Source: Papio anubis (Eukaryota; Chordata; Mammalia; Primates; Cercopithecidae). Taken from it: DNA of 64,000 nucleotides. The stretch lies in assembly GCF_008728515.1 (NCBI RefSeq), contig NC_044986.1:56780855-56844854 (forward strand), in the 5' to 3' direction. Numbering within the stretch: position 1 is the first letter of the stretch; every line of letters starts with the position of its first letter. The notes under the pieces are model-generated. The model did not search any database. It saw only the letters and a program-made list of their open reading frames with translations, and had not been told where the DNA came from. Both the position numbers and the translations under genes were made by a program. Below are positions 1 to 11,616 of the stretch, one piece after another.

Positions 1-1594
1 AACTCAGACTGCAATTTTGCCAGATATGGTATCAAGCTAATTGATATGTAGTTTCTGCAAACCATCTTTTCCATTTTTGGGACACTGGACAAGAGCTGTC
101 TCATTTTAGTGTCCCCATATCTGCTTGTCTACCTGTAAGAATACAGTGAACAGTTCTGACGTGCCCTCCTCAGCCTCATTCAATACACATCCATGTATCA
201 TTGAAAATAGATAATGTAAATATAAACATTGGTTACAAGCATTTATTCAAGCATTTATTTAAAAACTGGCTCATTAGTATTGGAAAGACAGTATCTGCTA
301 AGGTTAAGAGGGATTTAACTAAAAGACGGCTCCAAAGAATTCAGCCACAACAAATCCTGACCATAAAGTTTTAAATGATCTTGTATTCAGAGATGACTTT
401 CAAGGTCAAGAGGACGAAGGCACAGTAGGTTTCGAGTCACTGATTTATGTCAAAAAGTGCACAATAAGAAAAATAAGCAGTGGAAAGAATGCAAAGCTAC
501 ATACATGTTTTCTTAATAAGATAGTAGCCAAAGCAGTATTGTGACATCATCACGTTTTTATAAGAACTCTTTTATTTGCTTCAAGGTCTAATTCAATACC
601 TACTGCCTTTGAGGTGGAGCTCACCTTTTAATGTAGCAAGATCAAACCAAAATGCCTTCAACAAATAAAGTTGCTCTGGAAAAGGTATTTCTACAAATAA
701 AAACTTCCCAAAAGATGTAAACAAACAATATCAAACACAAAAGTTGACAGAAAGAGAACACACATGAAATAAAATATTGCCTCTCATTTGATTGCTGGCT
801 TGTGACAAAGCTTGTGAACTTCTCTCCTGGTTGCATAGCAACCAATCTAAGCAGCAGCTCTAGCCTGTAAGAAATTTCCATGCCAGAGCTGTGGAAATAG
901 AAGCTAGCTACTCAGTATATTTTTCAAGGTTACCTAAATTTGCAAAAAGTATAAAAGGAAAATAGAATAATGCTTCGGGGGTTTCCAGAACCAAAGATCT
1001 GGAAGGAATTTCTCCAATGCTTTAAGCCCATCTATCACATTTTCAGTGAGTGGCCACCACCTACGCTCAAAAGAGACAACTCCCATATAGGAAAGAAAGG
1101 CTCCAACACTCATAGATAATGTGCTTTATTATTGAAACAAGTAAGCTCCAAACAACTAAATCACCAACTTCAAGAGCTAGAAGGTAGAAAGTGGACTTTC
1201 TCTCCATAAACACCAACATTGTAGTCCACTTTCTATGCTGCTCCCTAGATGGCTATTGAACAGCAGAATGAGATTTAAGTTTTGCTGTCTTAAATTTTCC
1301 AGTAAACACATGATTACAGCTTAATCTTTGAGTATATTCCACCACTCTTGGAAATGGCTGATCGCAGCCCTGTTCAAGTCCCTAAAATGAGCAATTCATT
1401 TCCACAGAGCCTCATTTTAAAAGCTTGAGCCTGGTAAACGTGATCGGTAAACTGAACTGGCATCAGCACAACTGATAGCCACAGACCAGCTTTCAGTCTC
1501 TCTCCCTTTAGGTTTTACAGGAAACACATAAAGGACACATATGACAAGATGTGATCTGTCTACAGACTCAAATGCTCTTAAAGAAGGGAAAGAA
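1..1594. other. Single-copy non-coding stretch
   Basis: I see no repeat family, splice-flanked exon or long frame that looks coding. The base composition is AT-rich with few CpGs. The only motif I would mark is the RFX-type palindrome at 829-843, listed separately. Confidence 0.6.
829..843. promoter_or_regulatory. Candidate RFX (X-box) palindrome
   Basis: The sequence GGTTGCATAGCAACC has two perfectly complementary 6-bp arms around a 3-bp centre. This is the architecture bound by RFX transcription factors, which recognise GTTGCC-type half sites in inverted orientation. No CpG island or transcription start is visible nearby, so an enhancer-type site or a chance match are both possible. Binding is inferred from the motif alone. 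Confidence 0.4.
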
Positions 1595-1755
1595 GGCCAG
1601 GTGCAGTGGCTCACACCTGTAAATCCCAGTACTTTGGGAGGCTGAGGAAGGAGGATCGCTTGAGGCAGGGAGTTTGAGACCAGTCTAGGCAACATGGCAA
1701 AATCCCATCTCTACAAAAATAAAATAAAAATATAAAGAAATAAATAATTAGAAAG
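1595..1755 (+). repeat. Alu left-monomer (FLAM-like)
   Basis: The element opens with GGCCAGGTGCAGTGGCTCAC and runs through one Alu arm only, ending in an A-rich tail from about 1717. The flanks at 1583-1592 and 1750-1759 match at nine of ten bases, which suggests a target-site duplication. It is therefore a complete monomeric insertion rather than a truncated dimer. Confidence 0.75.
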
Positions 1756-3447
1756 GAAAACAGAGACACACACAGAAGGATTCATAAGCATTTATGAACT
1801 AGTCTTAGTTTCTCTATACTTAGTTGCAGATTCTGTCCATTAGTTATAGATTTTATCCATTCATGTTTAAAGTCCAGACCACCAGGGAACAAAGCTTGCT
1901 TGCTTCTTACAAGGAAAGTATGTGAATGGGAGTATGTAGTCTCTTAAAGGAGTTCAGTCAGAGAATGGGATGATGGAAAAATCAATGGACAAAGGCCTGT
2001 GCTGTATTCATAGGTGGGTCAATATGTGGCTTTGTGCAAGTCATGTAAGCTGAGATTCAGTTTGTTTATCTATAAAGTTGTATTAATAAGAGCTTCTCTG
2101 CTCATTTCATAAGGATGATTTTTAAAAACCAAATAATTTCAAGTAAAGTGACAGAAAGCACTTACAAACTTCTGAATACTCTTTCTGACTTCATGCAACA
2201 GTTCCTGCCTCCTAAAGTCATGTTGTAGGAGTGCCATATTGGCACTGACAATTTCTAGAGCTTCAAATTATTAGTTGAAAGTGGTAAATTTTAATTTGTT
2301 TCTGTCTATAAAGAAGTGCTTGAAAAAAAGTAAAAATGTAGCTTTATTATTAGACTTTAAGCCATCAGAAAATTTAGTGTCAGCAGTTGATGAGTAGCAA
2401 GATTGACAATTAGAAGAGGAACATAAAAATGGAAGGTAGTCAGTCTCTTAGTTCCCTGTACTTCCTGATTTTTAAAAATGATGCATTTCTTAGTTTTTTG
2501 ATGCTGAATTAGAAAAATAATAAGCACAATTATAAATTTGGGTTGAGGAACATTTTCTTTTGGAACACACTACAATACTAAAAATAATTTAAAAGCTTTT
2601 TTATTAATCAAATTAATTGGTCTCATGAGATGATTTTTTAAAAGTATACAGGATCCTTTCTAAAACACATATTTCTGTAGAGAGAAAGTCTTCCCGCATT
2701 TGGTGATTAAAATATTATGTTTTCATTTAAAAAGTATGGCTTCTATATAAAAACACTTATATAGCTGTTGAATTAAAAGCAAAAGAACAGTTAACAAGTT
2801 TTAGACACTGGTGAATATGTCTAAGAGCTGATTAAGGTAAAACCTTGCTATGTTTGTACTCATCAACTGTAAGCCTTTGTTTGGCCACATTTGACATCAT
2901 TGGCAAAAACTCTTGAGTTTACTTTAACAAGGTATCCTGGTAGGAAAGGCCAGTCTTTATCAGGGAGCACGGAATTCACAGAAGAGAGGAGTCTGAGAAG
3001 AAACACATTCCCTACCCAGCCGAGAAGTGGTTCCTTCTATGGCTGTGAGCCTTGACTTGCCACATTACTCATTTCAGCTTCCTGCACAATTTCAAAAGCA
3101 TCCCCTATGTCATGATAAATGTTGTGTTGAAATCATCAATAGCTAAGTCTACTAGCAAAATGTGACTCTCACTGCTCCCCAGATCCGGCAGGAAGAACAC
3201 TTGCACGTAACAGATGTATGGAACACACCCAACAAGCTGTTGTATGTTGAGTTCAAGTCTTATCTCATGCAGAGGTATCAAGGAAATGAGAGGGCTTAAA
3301 CCTTCCTTTGAGTTGGAACAGATAAAGGCCTATAAAGAAAAACAGTCTTTATGTGAGAAAAGGCTTAATCAGTCTTCCTGTACATATATATGCACTCACT
3401 GAAGACAAGAACTTTGGAAAGCATTGTCTTCCAGTCAAGATGAAGAG
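1756..3447. other. Single-copy non-coding stretch
   Basis: AT-rich sequence without a recognisable repeat. I see no splice-flanked frame. Confidence 0.55.
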
Positions 3448-3680
3448 AACTCATATTTGCTCAGTGATGGCCTGTGCTATGCACCATACTGGGTGTTACA
3501 AACCATCCCATAAGGTAGGTATCACATCTATTTTGCAGATGGATAACCAGAGCTCAAAGAGGTAAAGTGTGAAGCCCAGGGACATGCAGACAGTAAGGGG
3601 TGGGATTAAAATTTGAGTCTGAATCAGTCTGACTTTCAGGCTCACCTACTTTACCTTATACCACATACTGCCTCCCTTTC
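3448..3680 (-). repeat. MIR SINE, antisense
   Basis: On the plus strand the order is a degenerate 'tgccaggcactg'-like block, then a 'cataaggtaggtatcac' block, a 'tttgcagatggat' block and a closing 'atactgcctcc'. This is the order of the MIR consensus read backwards. Divergence is high, as expected for a mammal-wide SINE. Confidence 0.7.
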
Positions 3681-4325
3681 TAACATATATATTTAAAAAA
3701 TTACTAAGGGAGGCTGAATCCAGCCCAGAATACCTTAATCATTGCAAAAGGCTGACTATTGAATCCTGGAAACTTTCTGTTAAAGAGCAACATATTTACA
3801 TGCCAGAAGGTTTTAGCATATGTTCTATCTATATCATTTCCAAGTACCTATCAGCATAGTGCTCCGGAATCCTGACAAGGCTGACATCTTAATTGCTGAC
3901 TCTTTTCTCAGAAGGTTATACATGCCTCAAATTAGAGCTAGATATTCAAAACACTGGATCAAAGTTGAAATAAATAAGTGAAGCAAATAACTGTCACCAA
4001 TATGGCTTTGCTGGTTAGAATGCAAATCCAGCAAATAAAAAACTATGGTGGAAAATAGGAAGTAGGGTCGAAGTCAGAGCACGCAGGTAAGTAGCCAAGA
4101 GTGAAGCTATACCCAAAAACCAGAGAAGGGTCACAGAGAGGAGAAGCTTATGGCTGAGGGAGAAACCTACCTAACGCCATTATCAGCCACAGCCACCTCC
4201 AGTTGATTGCCCTGGGAGTGACCAGCCGGGACCAGCACTTCAAATGTCATATCTGGAAATCCTTGACCAATTTTTCTGGTTTCCTTTATCCAGATGTACC
4301 AGTAGGCAGCATGGCCCTGGGAAGG
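3681..4325. other. Single-copy non-coding stretch
   Basis: No repeat family or coding signal recognised. Confidence 0.5.
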
Positions 4326-4508
4326 GCATGATTTGGGGACTCACTGAAATTTGGGTTCAAACAGAGCTTTGCTATATACCAACTACTTTGAACCTCTGCT
4401 CCCCCATCCATAAATTGAAAGTAATCAAGCCAGTTTCACAGAATCAGTGGAGAATCAAATAAGTTAACATCATATAGCACATAATGGCCACTCAATAAAG
4501 TTAGTTCC
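4326..4508 (+). repeat. MIR SINE, sense
   Basis: The segment follows the MIR order in the sense direction: 'tttgggttcaaa', then 'tttgaacctctg', then 'agaatcaaataagttaa' and 'cactcaataaag' at the 3' end. Divergence is high and the ends are approximate. Confidence 0.6.
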
Positions 4509-4905
4509 TTTACTTTCATTTTTACTGCACCATTTGAAGTAATTAAGTATCAGCAGACTGGCCATAGGCTCAAAATACAAACCACAATTAGCTACATCAG
4601 GAAGTCTTTTTCTCCTTTGTGAAACTAAGAAAGAATATATATATATGTCCTACTTTTCTATGGCCTGAGAAAGAAGCACTTTTTATTGCAATGACCTCTT
4701 GAGTTGGCAGCTACAGACTAAGTAGCAGGTGATATGCATTATACTTTATTGTGAAGAGAGAAGCATATCATTGTAGCTTAGAGACTATAGTATTTATCAC
4801 ATCGAAGCTCCTCCCCCTGGGATGAATTAGCAGAGTAACTCCCACCAGAGGCTCAGCAGGGATCTGAGACTTTCTAGATCTCTAACTTACATCATTATAT
4901 ATTTT
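4509..4905. other. Single-copy non-coding stretch
   Basis: No repeat family or coding signal recognised apart from a short TA run near 4636. Confidence 0.5.
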
Positions 4906-5135
4906 AAACAAATACACATGCACAATATGAGTTTGTGTATACAAATATAAATATATATATTTTTGTGTATATATACACACAAAATTTGTGTATACAAATT
5001 ATATATATATTGTATATATATATTTGTATACACAATTTATATACATAATGTATATAAATGTATACATTATATACATTTATATACACATTATGTCTAGGAA
5101 TATCCAGATTATATATATTTAGTGATAGTACACAC
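4906..5135. repeat. AT-rich tract with two adjacent hairpins
   Basis: TA/TG/CA-rich low-complexity DNA. At 4982-5039 the block TTGTGTATACAAA is followed, after about 19 bp, by its exact reverse complement. At 5044-5091 a second imperfect palindrome has arms of about 21 bp, with CATAATG at its left edge and CATTATG at its right. A 137-codon minus-strand frame across this tract is a low-complexity artefact. Confidence 0.8.
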
Positions 5136-5514
5136 ACTAGATAGACAGATAAAGATGTATTACTGAAGACCAAAGTAAGATTAATATCCTCAAATCCTGT
5201 TCCTCTATTTTGGATCCCACGGTTAGAATATCTTAAATGTGGAGTATGTGACATGTGAGTCAGGGAGATGGGCATCGGAAGAAACCTTGACCATTTTGAA
5301 ACTGAACTGTAAAGCATCTTGTCCTGGCTCCATCACCAAGTTCTTGTCTACTGCTTTACTACTAGACTTTAAAATTTTTTAAAGCCCTCATGATTTTCTA
5401 TGTTTTAGCACCATCTTCTTAAAACCTGCTACCTGGAAATGGGGTTAGAATGCTATCAATTGAAGGAAAGGAAAGAGGAAGGAATGACTGTATGGTAGTG
5501 GTGATGATAGTTGA
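5136..5514. other. Single-copy non-coding stretch
   Basis: No repeat family or coding signal recognised. Confidence 0.5.
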
Positions 5515-5755
5515 AATTTATCAAACATACGTGCCAAGAGCTTTTTGAGAACAGTACGTTCTCAGTTAATTCTCCTAACAACCCAATGAGATAGATACCT
5601 GTTATTAATTCCCTTTAGAAATGAGAAAATTGAGGAATAAGGTGGTCTAGTAACTTGTTCATGATTCCTAATGAGTAACTAGCCAGCCAGACTCCAACCA
5701 AGGCATTGTCACTGCAGAGCTCTCACTCTGAATTACTAGGCTATACTGCCCTCCA
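5515..5755 (-). repeat. MIR SINE, antisense
   Basis: The plus strand reads in reverse MIR order: 'gtgccaagagctttttgag', then 'caacccaatgagatagata', 'aaatgagaaaattgagga' and a closing 'ggctatactgccctc'. Typical MIR divergence. Confidence 0.75.
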
Positions 5756-6399
5756 GATGGAGGGAGCTTGTGATCGAGAGCTCTTGCACCACCCAAGTTA
5801 GGACCACAACTTCCATCACAGAGATCAAGATTGTAGAGCAAGAATTTACCTTAGAATTCCAGGGTGTGTTTAGATGTGATAATAGATTTATATGTGACAT
5901 GAATAAATCCATAAAAGGGTCTACCAGAAAGGAGACTTCTTTTTTTCTTTTTTTTCTTTTTTTCCTTTCCAACTATGGTAGATTCAAAAGGGGACTTCTA
6001 TGAGAGTTACAAAACAGTGAGATCATATGACAGAATATGAGATAATATGACACTGAGATATTACAGAATGCAGGTTGCTTGAAAACCACTGCACTGCATC
6101 AAAGAAATTAGCATTCATGGGTACCCTACCATATCATAACCCATAATTGCATCCAACAACATCTATACTTGACTGAAACACATTTATACTAGATGATCTC
6201 TTGCCTTAGAATTTAAAGCCTAACTTTAGCTTATCTTTCAGCCACATTTACCACCCTAACAAAAATATGATCCTTAATTGTGCCCAAATATATTTTCTAA
6301 AGATTTACATATTTGAAAACAATTATACAGTTAACCGTTCCAGCACAGTTGGAAAACAATTGTTTACTAGATTTTTAAATTAAACTTTAAGGGTTAATC
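5756..6399. other. Single-copy non-coding stretch
   Basis: Contains a short T-rich run at 5940-5966. No repeat family or coding signal recognised. Confidence 0.5.
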
Positions 6400-6645
6400 A
6401 GAATATAAAGAGAATTAGAAGGCAAAGGAAATCTAGAAAAATATTTACCACCAAAATGATAAAGGAATAATAGTATTAATATATAAAAAGCTCATATAAG
6501 TTAACAAGAAAAATACTAATACTCTAATAAAATAATACCCAAAGACATGTACAGACAATTTACAGAAGTTGTCAAATATTTACTAAGCATGAAAAAATAT
6601 TCTATCCATTAGTAATCAAAGAAAGGCAAGGAAGGCCCCTTTTGT
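6400..6645 (+). repeat. Old L1 (L1M-type) fragment
   Basis: The segment resembles the late ORF2 part of ancient L1 elements: 'agctcatataagttaacaag', a degraded counterpart of 'gaacagacaattcacag' at about 6550, and 'tagtaatcaaagaaaggca' near the end. Many substitutions and small indels leave no reading frame. Confidence 0.55.
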
Positions 6646-6662
6646 AGAAAGATTCCTTCCTG

Positions 6663-6948
6663 CCTGTAATCCCAGCACTTTGGGAGGCTAAGGTGGGCAG
6701 ATTACCTGGGGTCAGGAGTTCAAGACCAGCCTGGCCAACATGGTGAAACCCTGTCTCTATTAAAAATACCAAACATTAGCTGGGTGTAGTGGTGAGCACC
6801 TGAGTAATCCCAGTTACTCAGGAGGCTAGACAGGAGAATCGCTTGAACCTGGGAGGCGGAGACGGCAGTGAGCCGAGATCGCGCCATCGCACTCCAGCCT
6901 GGGCAACAAGAGGGAAACTCTGTCTCAGAAAAAAAATATATATATATA
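6663..6948 (+). mobile_element. Alu (5' truncated by about 20 bp)
   Basis: A dimeric Alu starting at CCTGTAATCCCAGC and ending in an A run that becomes (TA)n. A TCCTTCCTG direct repeat lies on both sides (6654-6662 and 6950-6958), so the truncation happened at insertion rather than by later deletion. Confidence 0.9.
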
Positions 6949-6958
6949 TCCTTCCTGA

Positions 6959-8894
6959 GTGTAATCTTCATGGTTGGTCTCTAAATACTGTATTTTTCTA
7001 AAAGAAACTTTACTAACTGCCAAAATCTTGAGTTTAATAATAAACCAAAACTTGTAGAGATCCCTGCCACATTTTTAAGTCATTTTCCAGGGTAAATAAT
7101 ATCCTCACCACAGACTTGAGCAAAGCAAATTAAACCTGTAGGAAAAAAATAAATAAAATGGATGATTCTTCTACCTTCAGGAAGAATCAGATGTCTGCAA
7201 GAAAATACTGTGATAACAGACTTCGTTTCTGAAATCTTTAACAACTTAAGAGTGGTTCTAGAAAACAGAGGGGCAATTGAAAAATGGGATTTTTCTCAGG
7301 GGCTAAAGGATGCTAAACAGTATGATTTGTGTGAGCATGAGATAAACAGTTTGTGGCTATGCATCTTTGGGTCTGCCAAGCCAGAATACGAAGCTAGTGG
7401 GCTCAATGCTGGTGTCAGTTACTTGTAATGTGATAGCTAGATGTCAGTTAATTAAAGTGATCATTCATAAGATAATTTCTATATGAGTAAATCATATACT
7501 TTTATGACTATTCTAAGTAGTATTAATATTTTATTCTTCCATATGCAAATATTTGCATTCCTAACACATTTGTTAAAGGGCCTACAATAACACTAGTCTC
7601 CTTAGAATAGAAATCAATACAAATACACCTTCCTCAAACGTCACAGAAAGGTGTTTAGGGACCGATACTCCAAAATGAAAACAGCAGTCTTTTCCTCCTA
7701 CAGAGCACACACCTTCAAGAAGGGCCCACTTGAATCAGCAGAGGAAGGACACACCTGACCCCCCGCTGGCTCAGTCGTGAGGATAAATAAATGCCAGAGG
7801 ATGCAGCCAGAGCGCTCGCACTTCTGAACCTAACAGAAGGCAGTCTCCCCACACAGAGACCTTCAGGGCAGCCTCGTGCTGGAACAGTGGTAGCTCTGAT
7901 TTCTTCTGAATGTAAAATGAAAACAAACTTTTGCAAGCAACCAAAATCACCCACCCATTTTTAGTCAGCCTCATTGTAACCCATACCCTTACACTGGGCG
8001 TGAGTCAATTCTGACAGTTCTTAGAATTGTGTCACTGGGATTCAGACTTTGCCTGACATGCTGCAGCATTGTTCCTGGTGACTCATATTGCACAGTTCAA
8101 AGACAAAAGAATTCTACAGATAGGCTCACACTTTCCTTCATCCTTTCTATTAAGTAAATCGAACGCCCTGACAGCACACCTATCTATAGATGTCAAGTCA
8201 CATTTACAGGCATCTAAATCAAAGGCTTGCCTAGGCAAGTGTTTGGCATACAAGATCTAAAAAGTGACCTCGGTTTCTTAAATGTTGCCACGGGAGTCAT
8301 ATTCTATAGAAACACATTATCAAAGCAGTGGAGGGGTGGAGCGAAGAAATGGGGAAAGAATCAGATACTACACAAAATAAATGGTTTTCCTTTTATTTTC
8401 ATTGACACTCTTATCTCATTCAATTCAGAATTCATCCAAACTACCACTTCAATTTGTACACTATGAAGTGTACACTGTCTCATTCCCTAATCCCAGGAGG
8501 ATTTTAATAGTTTAGCTGAGTGAGGAGATTCAATAACAGAGATTCTGAAAAAAGATTCTGTATTTTCCACAGAGGCCCCAGCCATTTTGCTGGTGAAGAG
8601 GGTTGGACTATTAAGTGACAGGAGCTGTGGGAGCTGAGTGGGTGCCAAGAAGCAAGTTATCTCTGTCGAGTTCAGAGCTCTCACGTCTGAAATGGACATT
8701 CGTTGAAACTATGACAAGGAAGAAAGAAGGCAAACTGAGCAGACAGGACAGTCAGGGTTCCAAAGCACCAAGGCAGATGAGTATATACCAGATGGGTCCC
8801 AGGCCAGAAGAAATGCTCCCAAGATACCAAAAACGTAAAGTAGAAGATACTTTTAAGTTGGGGATAAAAGGTATCAACTCTCAACTCTTTTTGC
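6959..8894. other. Single-copy non-coding stretch with a small CpG clump
   Basis: Mostly single-copy DNA. The part at about 7740-7890 carries several CpGs (in CAGTCGTGAGG, GAGCGCTCGCAC and CCTCGTGCTGG), more than its surroundings. That could mark a conserved regulatory element, but I see no promoter motif that would settle it. Confidence 0.45.
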
Positions 8895-8904
8895 CTCACT
8901 CAGT

Positions 8905-9178
8905 ATTTTGCTGTTTTCTGGGGGGGTTTTTTTCTCTCTTTTTTTTGACAGAGTCTTGTTTTGTTGCCCAGGCTGGAGTGCAGTGGCACGATCTTGGCTC
9001 ACTGCAACCTCTGCCTCCAGGTTCAAGTGATTCTCCTGCCTCAGTCTCTCAAGTAGCTGGGATTACAGGTGCGTGCCACCACGCCCGGCTAATTTGTTGT
9101 ATTTTTAGTAGAAACAGGGTTTCACCGTGTTAGCCAGGATGGTCTCGATCTCCTGACCTCGTGATCCGCCCGCCTCAG
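8905..9178 (-). mobile_element. Alu, antisense, 5' truncated
   Basis: The antisense Alu reads from a T-rich tail through GCCCAGGCTGGAGTGCAGTGG to CCGCCCGCCTCAG, where the last 45-50 bp of the element's 5' end are missing. CTCACTCAGT flanks both sides (8895-8904 and 9179-9188), so the truncation is original. The tail is interrupted by a G7 run at about 8921-8927. Confidence 0.9.
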
Positions 9179-9188
9179 CTCACTCAGT

Positions 9189-10204
9189 TTTAATCACTCT
9201 CCTAACTGAATTCCTGGTGGTGTTGGAGCCTCTAAAGAAATCATTTCAGCCTCGTATTCCCAATAGCCTTTGTGTCTTCTGGCATCATGGGCACAGAGTC
9301 AGAATTTCAGTAAAGACAGCATTTATACCATATATAAAAATTGCTACAGAAGGCAGCATAACCACACATTCATTTCAGAAGCTGTTTAAATGGCTGAGTG
9401 CTATAAATGAGGTTGGACTGTGCACAAATATGTGCGTAAAACAGAACAAGAAAGTCCTAAATCCATATATGAATAGTTGTTTCATTCTCGTAGAAGGTTT
9501 AAGATAAACTAAAATATTACAATCTTGAGATATGACAGCCTATATTTCTGTTCTTCATCAGAGTATTGGTGAAATTCATGTTCCATTCATTGTAAAAATT
9601 TTATTAATTATTAACTATACTAGATATAAATTTCTAAAACATAGAGAATGCTTTTGAGTAACCACGGAATATAGTAAGAATGAGAGAAATTGGGAGGATT
9701 TTATTTATCCAATTATATCAAATGAGTTTGCGATAAGACCTATAAAAGCCTACATTAGCTTTGATATTATGAAGACCTTTATTTAACTCTCTGAATAGCC
9801 ACTAACTAGATCTATGCTCCTGATCAAATTAGTTAACATATGACTCCATTTTTAATCTTTAAAGGATTAAGATAGTTTTACTTTTGCTCCTTAAAATTAT
9901 TGAGAAAGTAAATACAGTAAAAATGGAAAAATACTTTGATAGGAAGAACATATCATATGGCTGAGATAAAATTGTGTGCCTGACCCACATAAATCTGACT
10001 TTAGCATATTATTGGTGACACAATTAATATTGACCAGCAACATTACAACATCCTGCTGAGTTGAAACCCACCTAGTATCATGATGAGCCTACTGAACCAA
10101 TGTCAAAGTCTTACTAGACTATCATTCTTAGGAGTCATTCAGGAAAAAAACAGCATCACTCAGTCCTTTTGCTGAATAAAAACAAAAACAAAAAATCATT
10201 TTAG
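9189..10204. other. Single-copy non-coding stretch
   Basis: No repeat family or coding signal recognised. Confidence 0.5.
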
Positions 10205-10216
10205 GAAGACAATTCA

Positions 10217-10511
10217 GACTGGGCATCGTGGCTCACGCCTGTAATCCCAGCACTTTGGGAGGTCGAGGTGGGTGGATCACCTGAGGTCAGGAGTTCAAGA
10301 CCAGCCTGGCCAACCTGGTGAAACCCCATCTCTATTAAAAATGCAAAAATTAGCCAGGCGTGGTGGTGTGTGCCTATAATTCCAGCTACTTGGGAGACTG
10401 AGGCAGGAGAATTGTTTGAACCCAGGAGGCAGAGGTTGCAGTGAGCTGAGATCGTACCACTGCACTCCAGCCTGGGCAACAGAGCAAGACTCTGTCTCAA
10501 AAAAAAAAAAA
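10217..10511 (+). mobile_element. Alu, full length (AluS-type)
   Basis: Complete dimer beginning GACTGGGCATCGTGGCTCAC and ending in a 12-A tail. GAAGACAATTCA before the element (10205-10216) and GAAGATAATTCA after it form the target-site duplication with one difference. Confidence 0.92.
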
Positions 10512-10745
10512 GAAGATAATTCAAGTGTATCACAGAATTGTGTAGTGAATATGTTACAGAAACAAAATAACCAAAACACCATAGACAGAAAATAGAATTA
10601 TAAGTTAATTCATAGTTTAATCACATGAAATTATTGGTGTTAGACTATTTTTTACTTACCAAAATGGCAATTTCACATGATTCAACCTAGTAAAATATAT
10701 ACATATGAATGCAGAAGTCATCTTAGGAAAAAAAAATAATAATGT

Positions 10746-10880
10746 GAATTATACTGATATTTATTAAGCTCTTATTATGGTACCAAGTTTAATGTTTTGT
10801 TTCAATAAATTCTCACAACAAACTTATGAGGCAGATAGTATTATTCGTCTATTTCTATATGAAGAAAACGAAGCAAGGAG
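10746..10880 (-). repeat. MIR fragment, antisense
   Basis: The plus strand shows 'atttattaagctcttatta', then 'tctcacaacaaacttatga' and 'ggcagatagtattatt', in reverse MIR order. Partial copy. Confidence 0.6.
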
Positions 10881-11577
10881 AACTGACATTCTAATGCAGT
10901 CTGTCCTAACCCTTACCTGACCCTGCTGGTTGAAAAGAATAGTGGATGGCATGAGCATATGGAAAGATGAATGGTGACGACTCCAGGAAGATGAGAGGCC
11001 AACAGGGAGAGAGTTGAAGCATTTACACATCACTGTATAGGGGAAAGGTAGCCTGCATAGCCCACTGAGCAGAATATCCTTCAAGGTTAGACAGACATAT
11101 CAGGTTACCACGGCTAAAGGTGGTATTAAAATAATTGAAGTGACTCTCCTTGTTCTAATTCCAGATTTAGAAGCAAACGCCGGATCATAATTGCACTCCC
11201 ATGTAGACCTTTCGGTTTAGCTAAATCAAACATTTAATTTTCATGGCATTGTCAGTGGAGAAATGGATGCTGTATCAGTCTCCAGGGGGTCTTGGTTACT
11301 CCGTACATGCCATTAAATCAAGCCTCAAACTGCACAGCTGAGAAGCAGATGTGAAACACAACTAATAGCACCAAGGAATTATCCTACCATGAGCACATGT
11401 CCAGGTGACCAGGTTGCCCCACTAGGCAAGAGTATAAAAGCCTTCAAATTTGACAAAAATAAACTGGTTTAAAAGGACTATCTCCTGTAAATAATTCATT
11501 AGAGTCTATGTTTATAAGAAAGAAACTTGTCCACACAAAATAATATATTTGTTGAGTTTAATGGTAATTTTCATTAC
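10881..11577. other. Single-copy stretch downstream of candidate exon
   Basis: No repeat recognised. If the minus-strand exon at 11578-11616 is real, this is the intron that follows it. Confidence 0.45.
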
Positions 11578-11616
11578 CTTTCTAGAGCTTCGTGGATAAT
11601 CGGATCCAAAGTCACC
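11578..11616 (-). CDS. Candidate 39-nt internal microexon, gene unknown
   Basis: On the minus strand a pyrimidine-rich acceptor (TTTCTTTACTTTTTTAG) is followed by 39 nt and then a good donor, AAG|GTAATG. The length is a multiple of three. Two frames are open: one reads GDFGSDYPRSSRK, the other, entered one base in, reads VTLDPIIHEALE. The third has an immediate stop. Two CpGs lie within 39 nt in otherwise CpG-poor DNA, compatible with selection. I do not recognise the protein. There is no second exon with linked phase nearby, so a chance match remains quite possible. Confidence 0.28.

Noticed and set aside
4904..5317. 137-codon Tyr/Ile/Val-rich minus-strand frame
   Set aside because: Runs through the TA/TG hairpin tract, so it is a low-complexity artefact.
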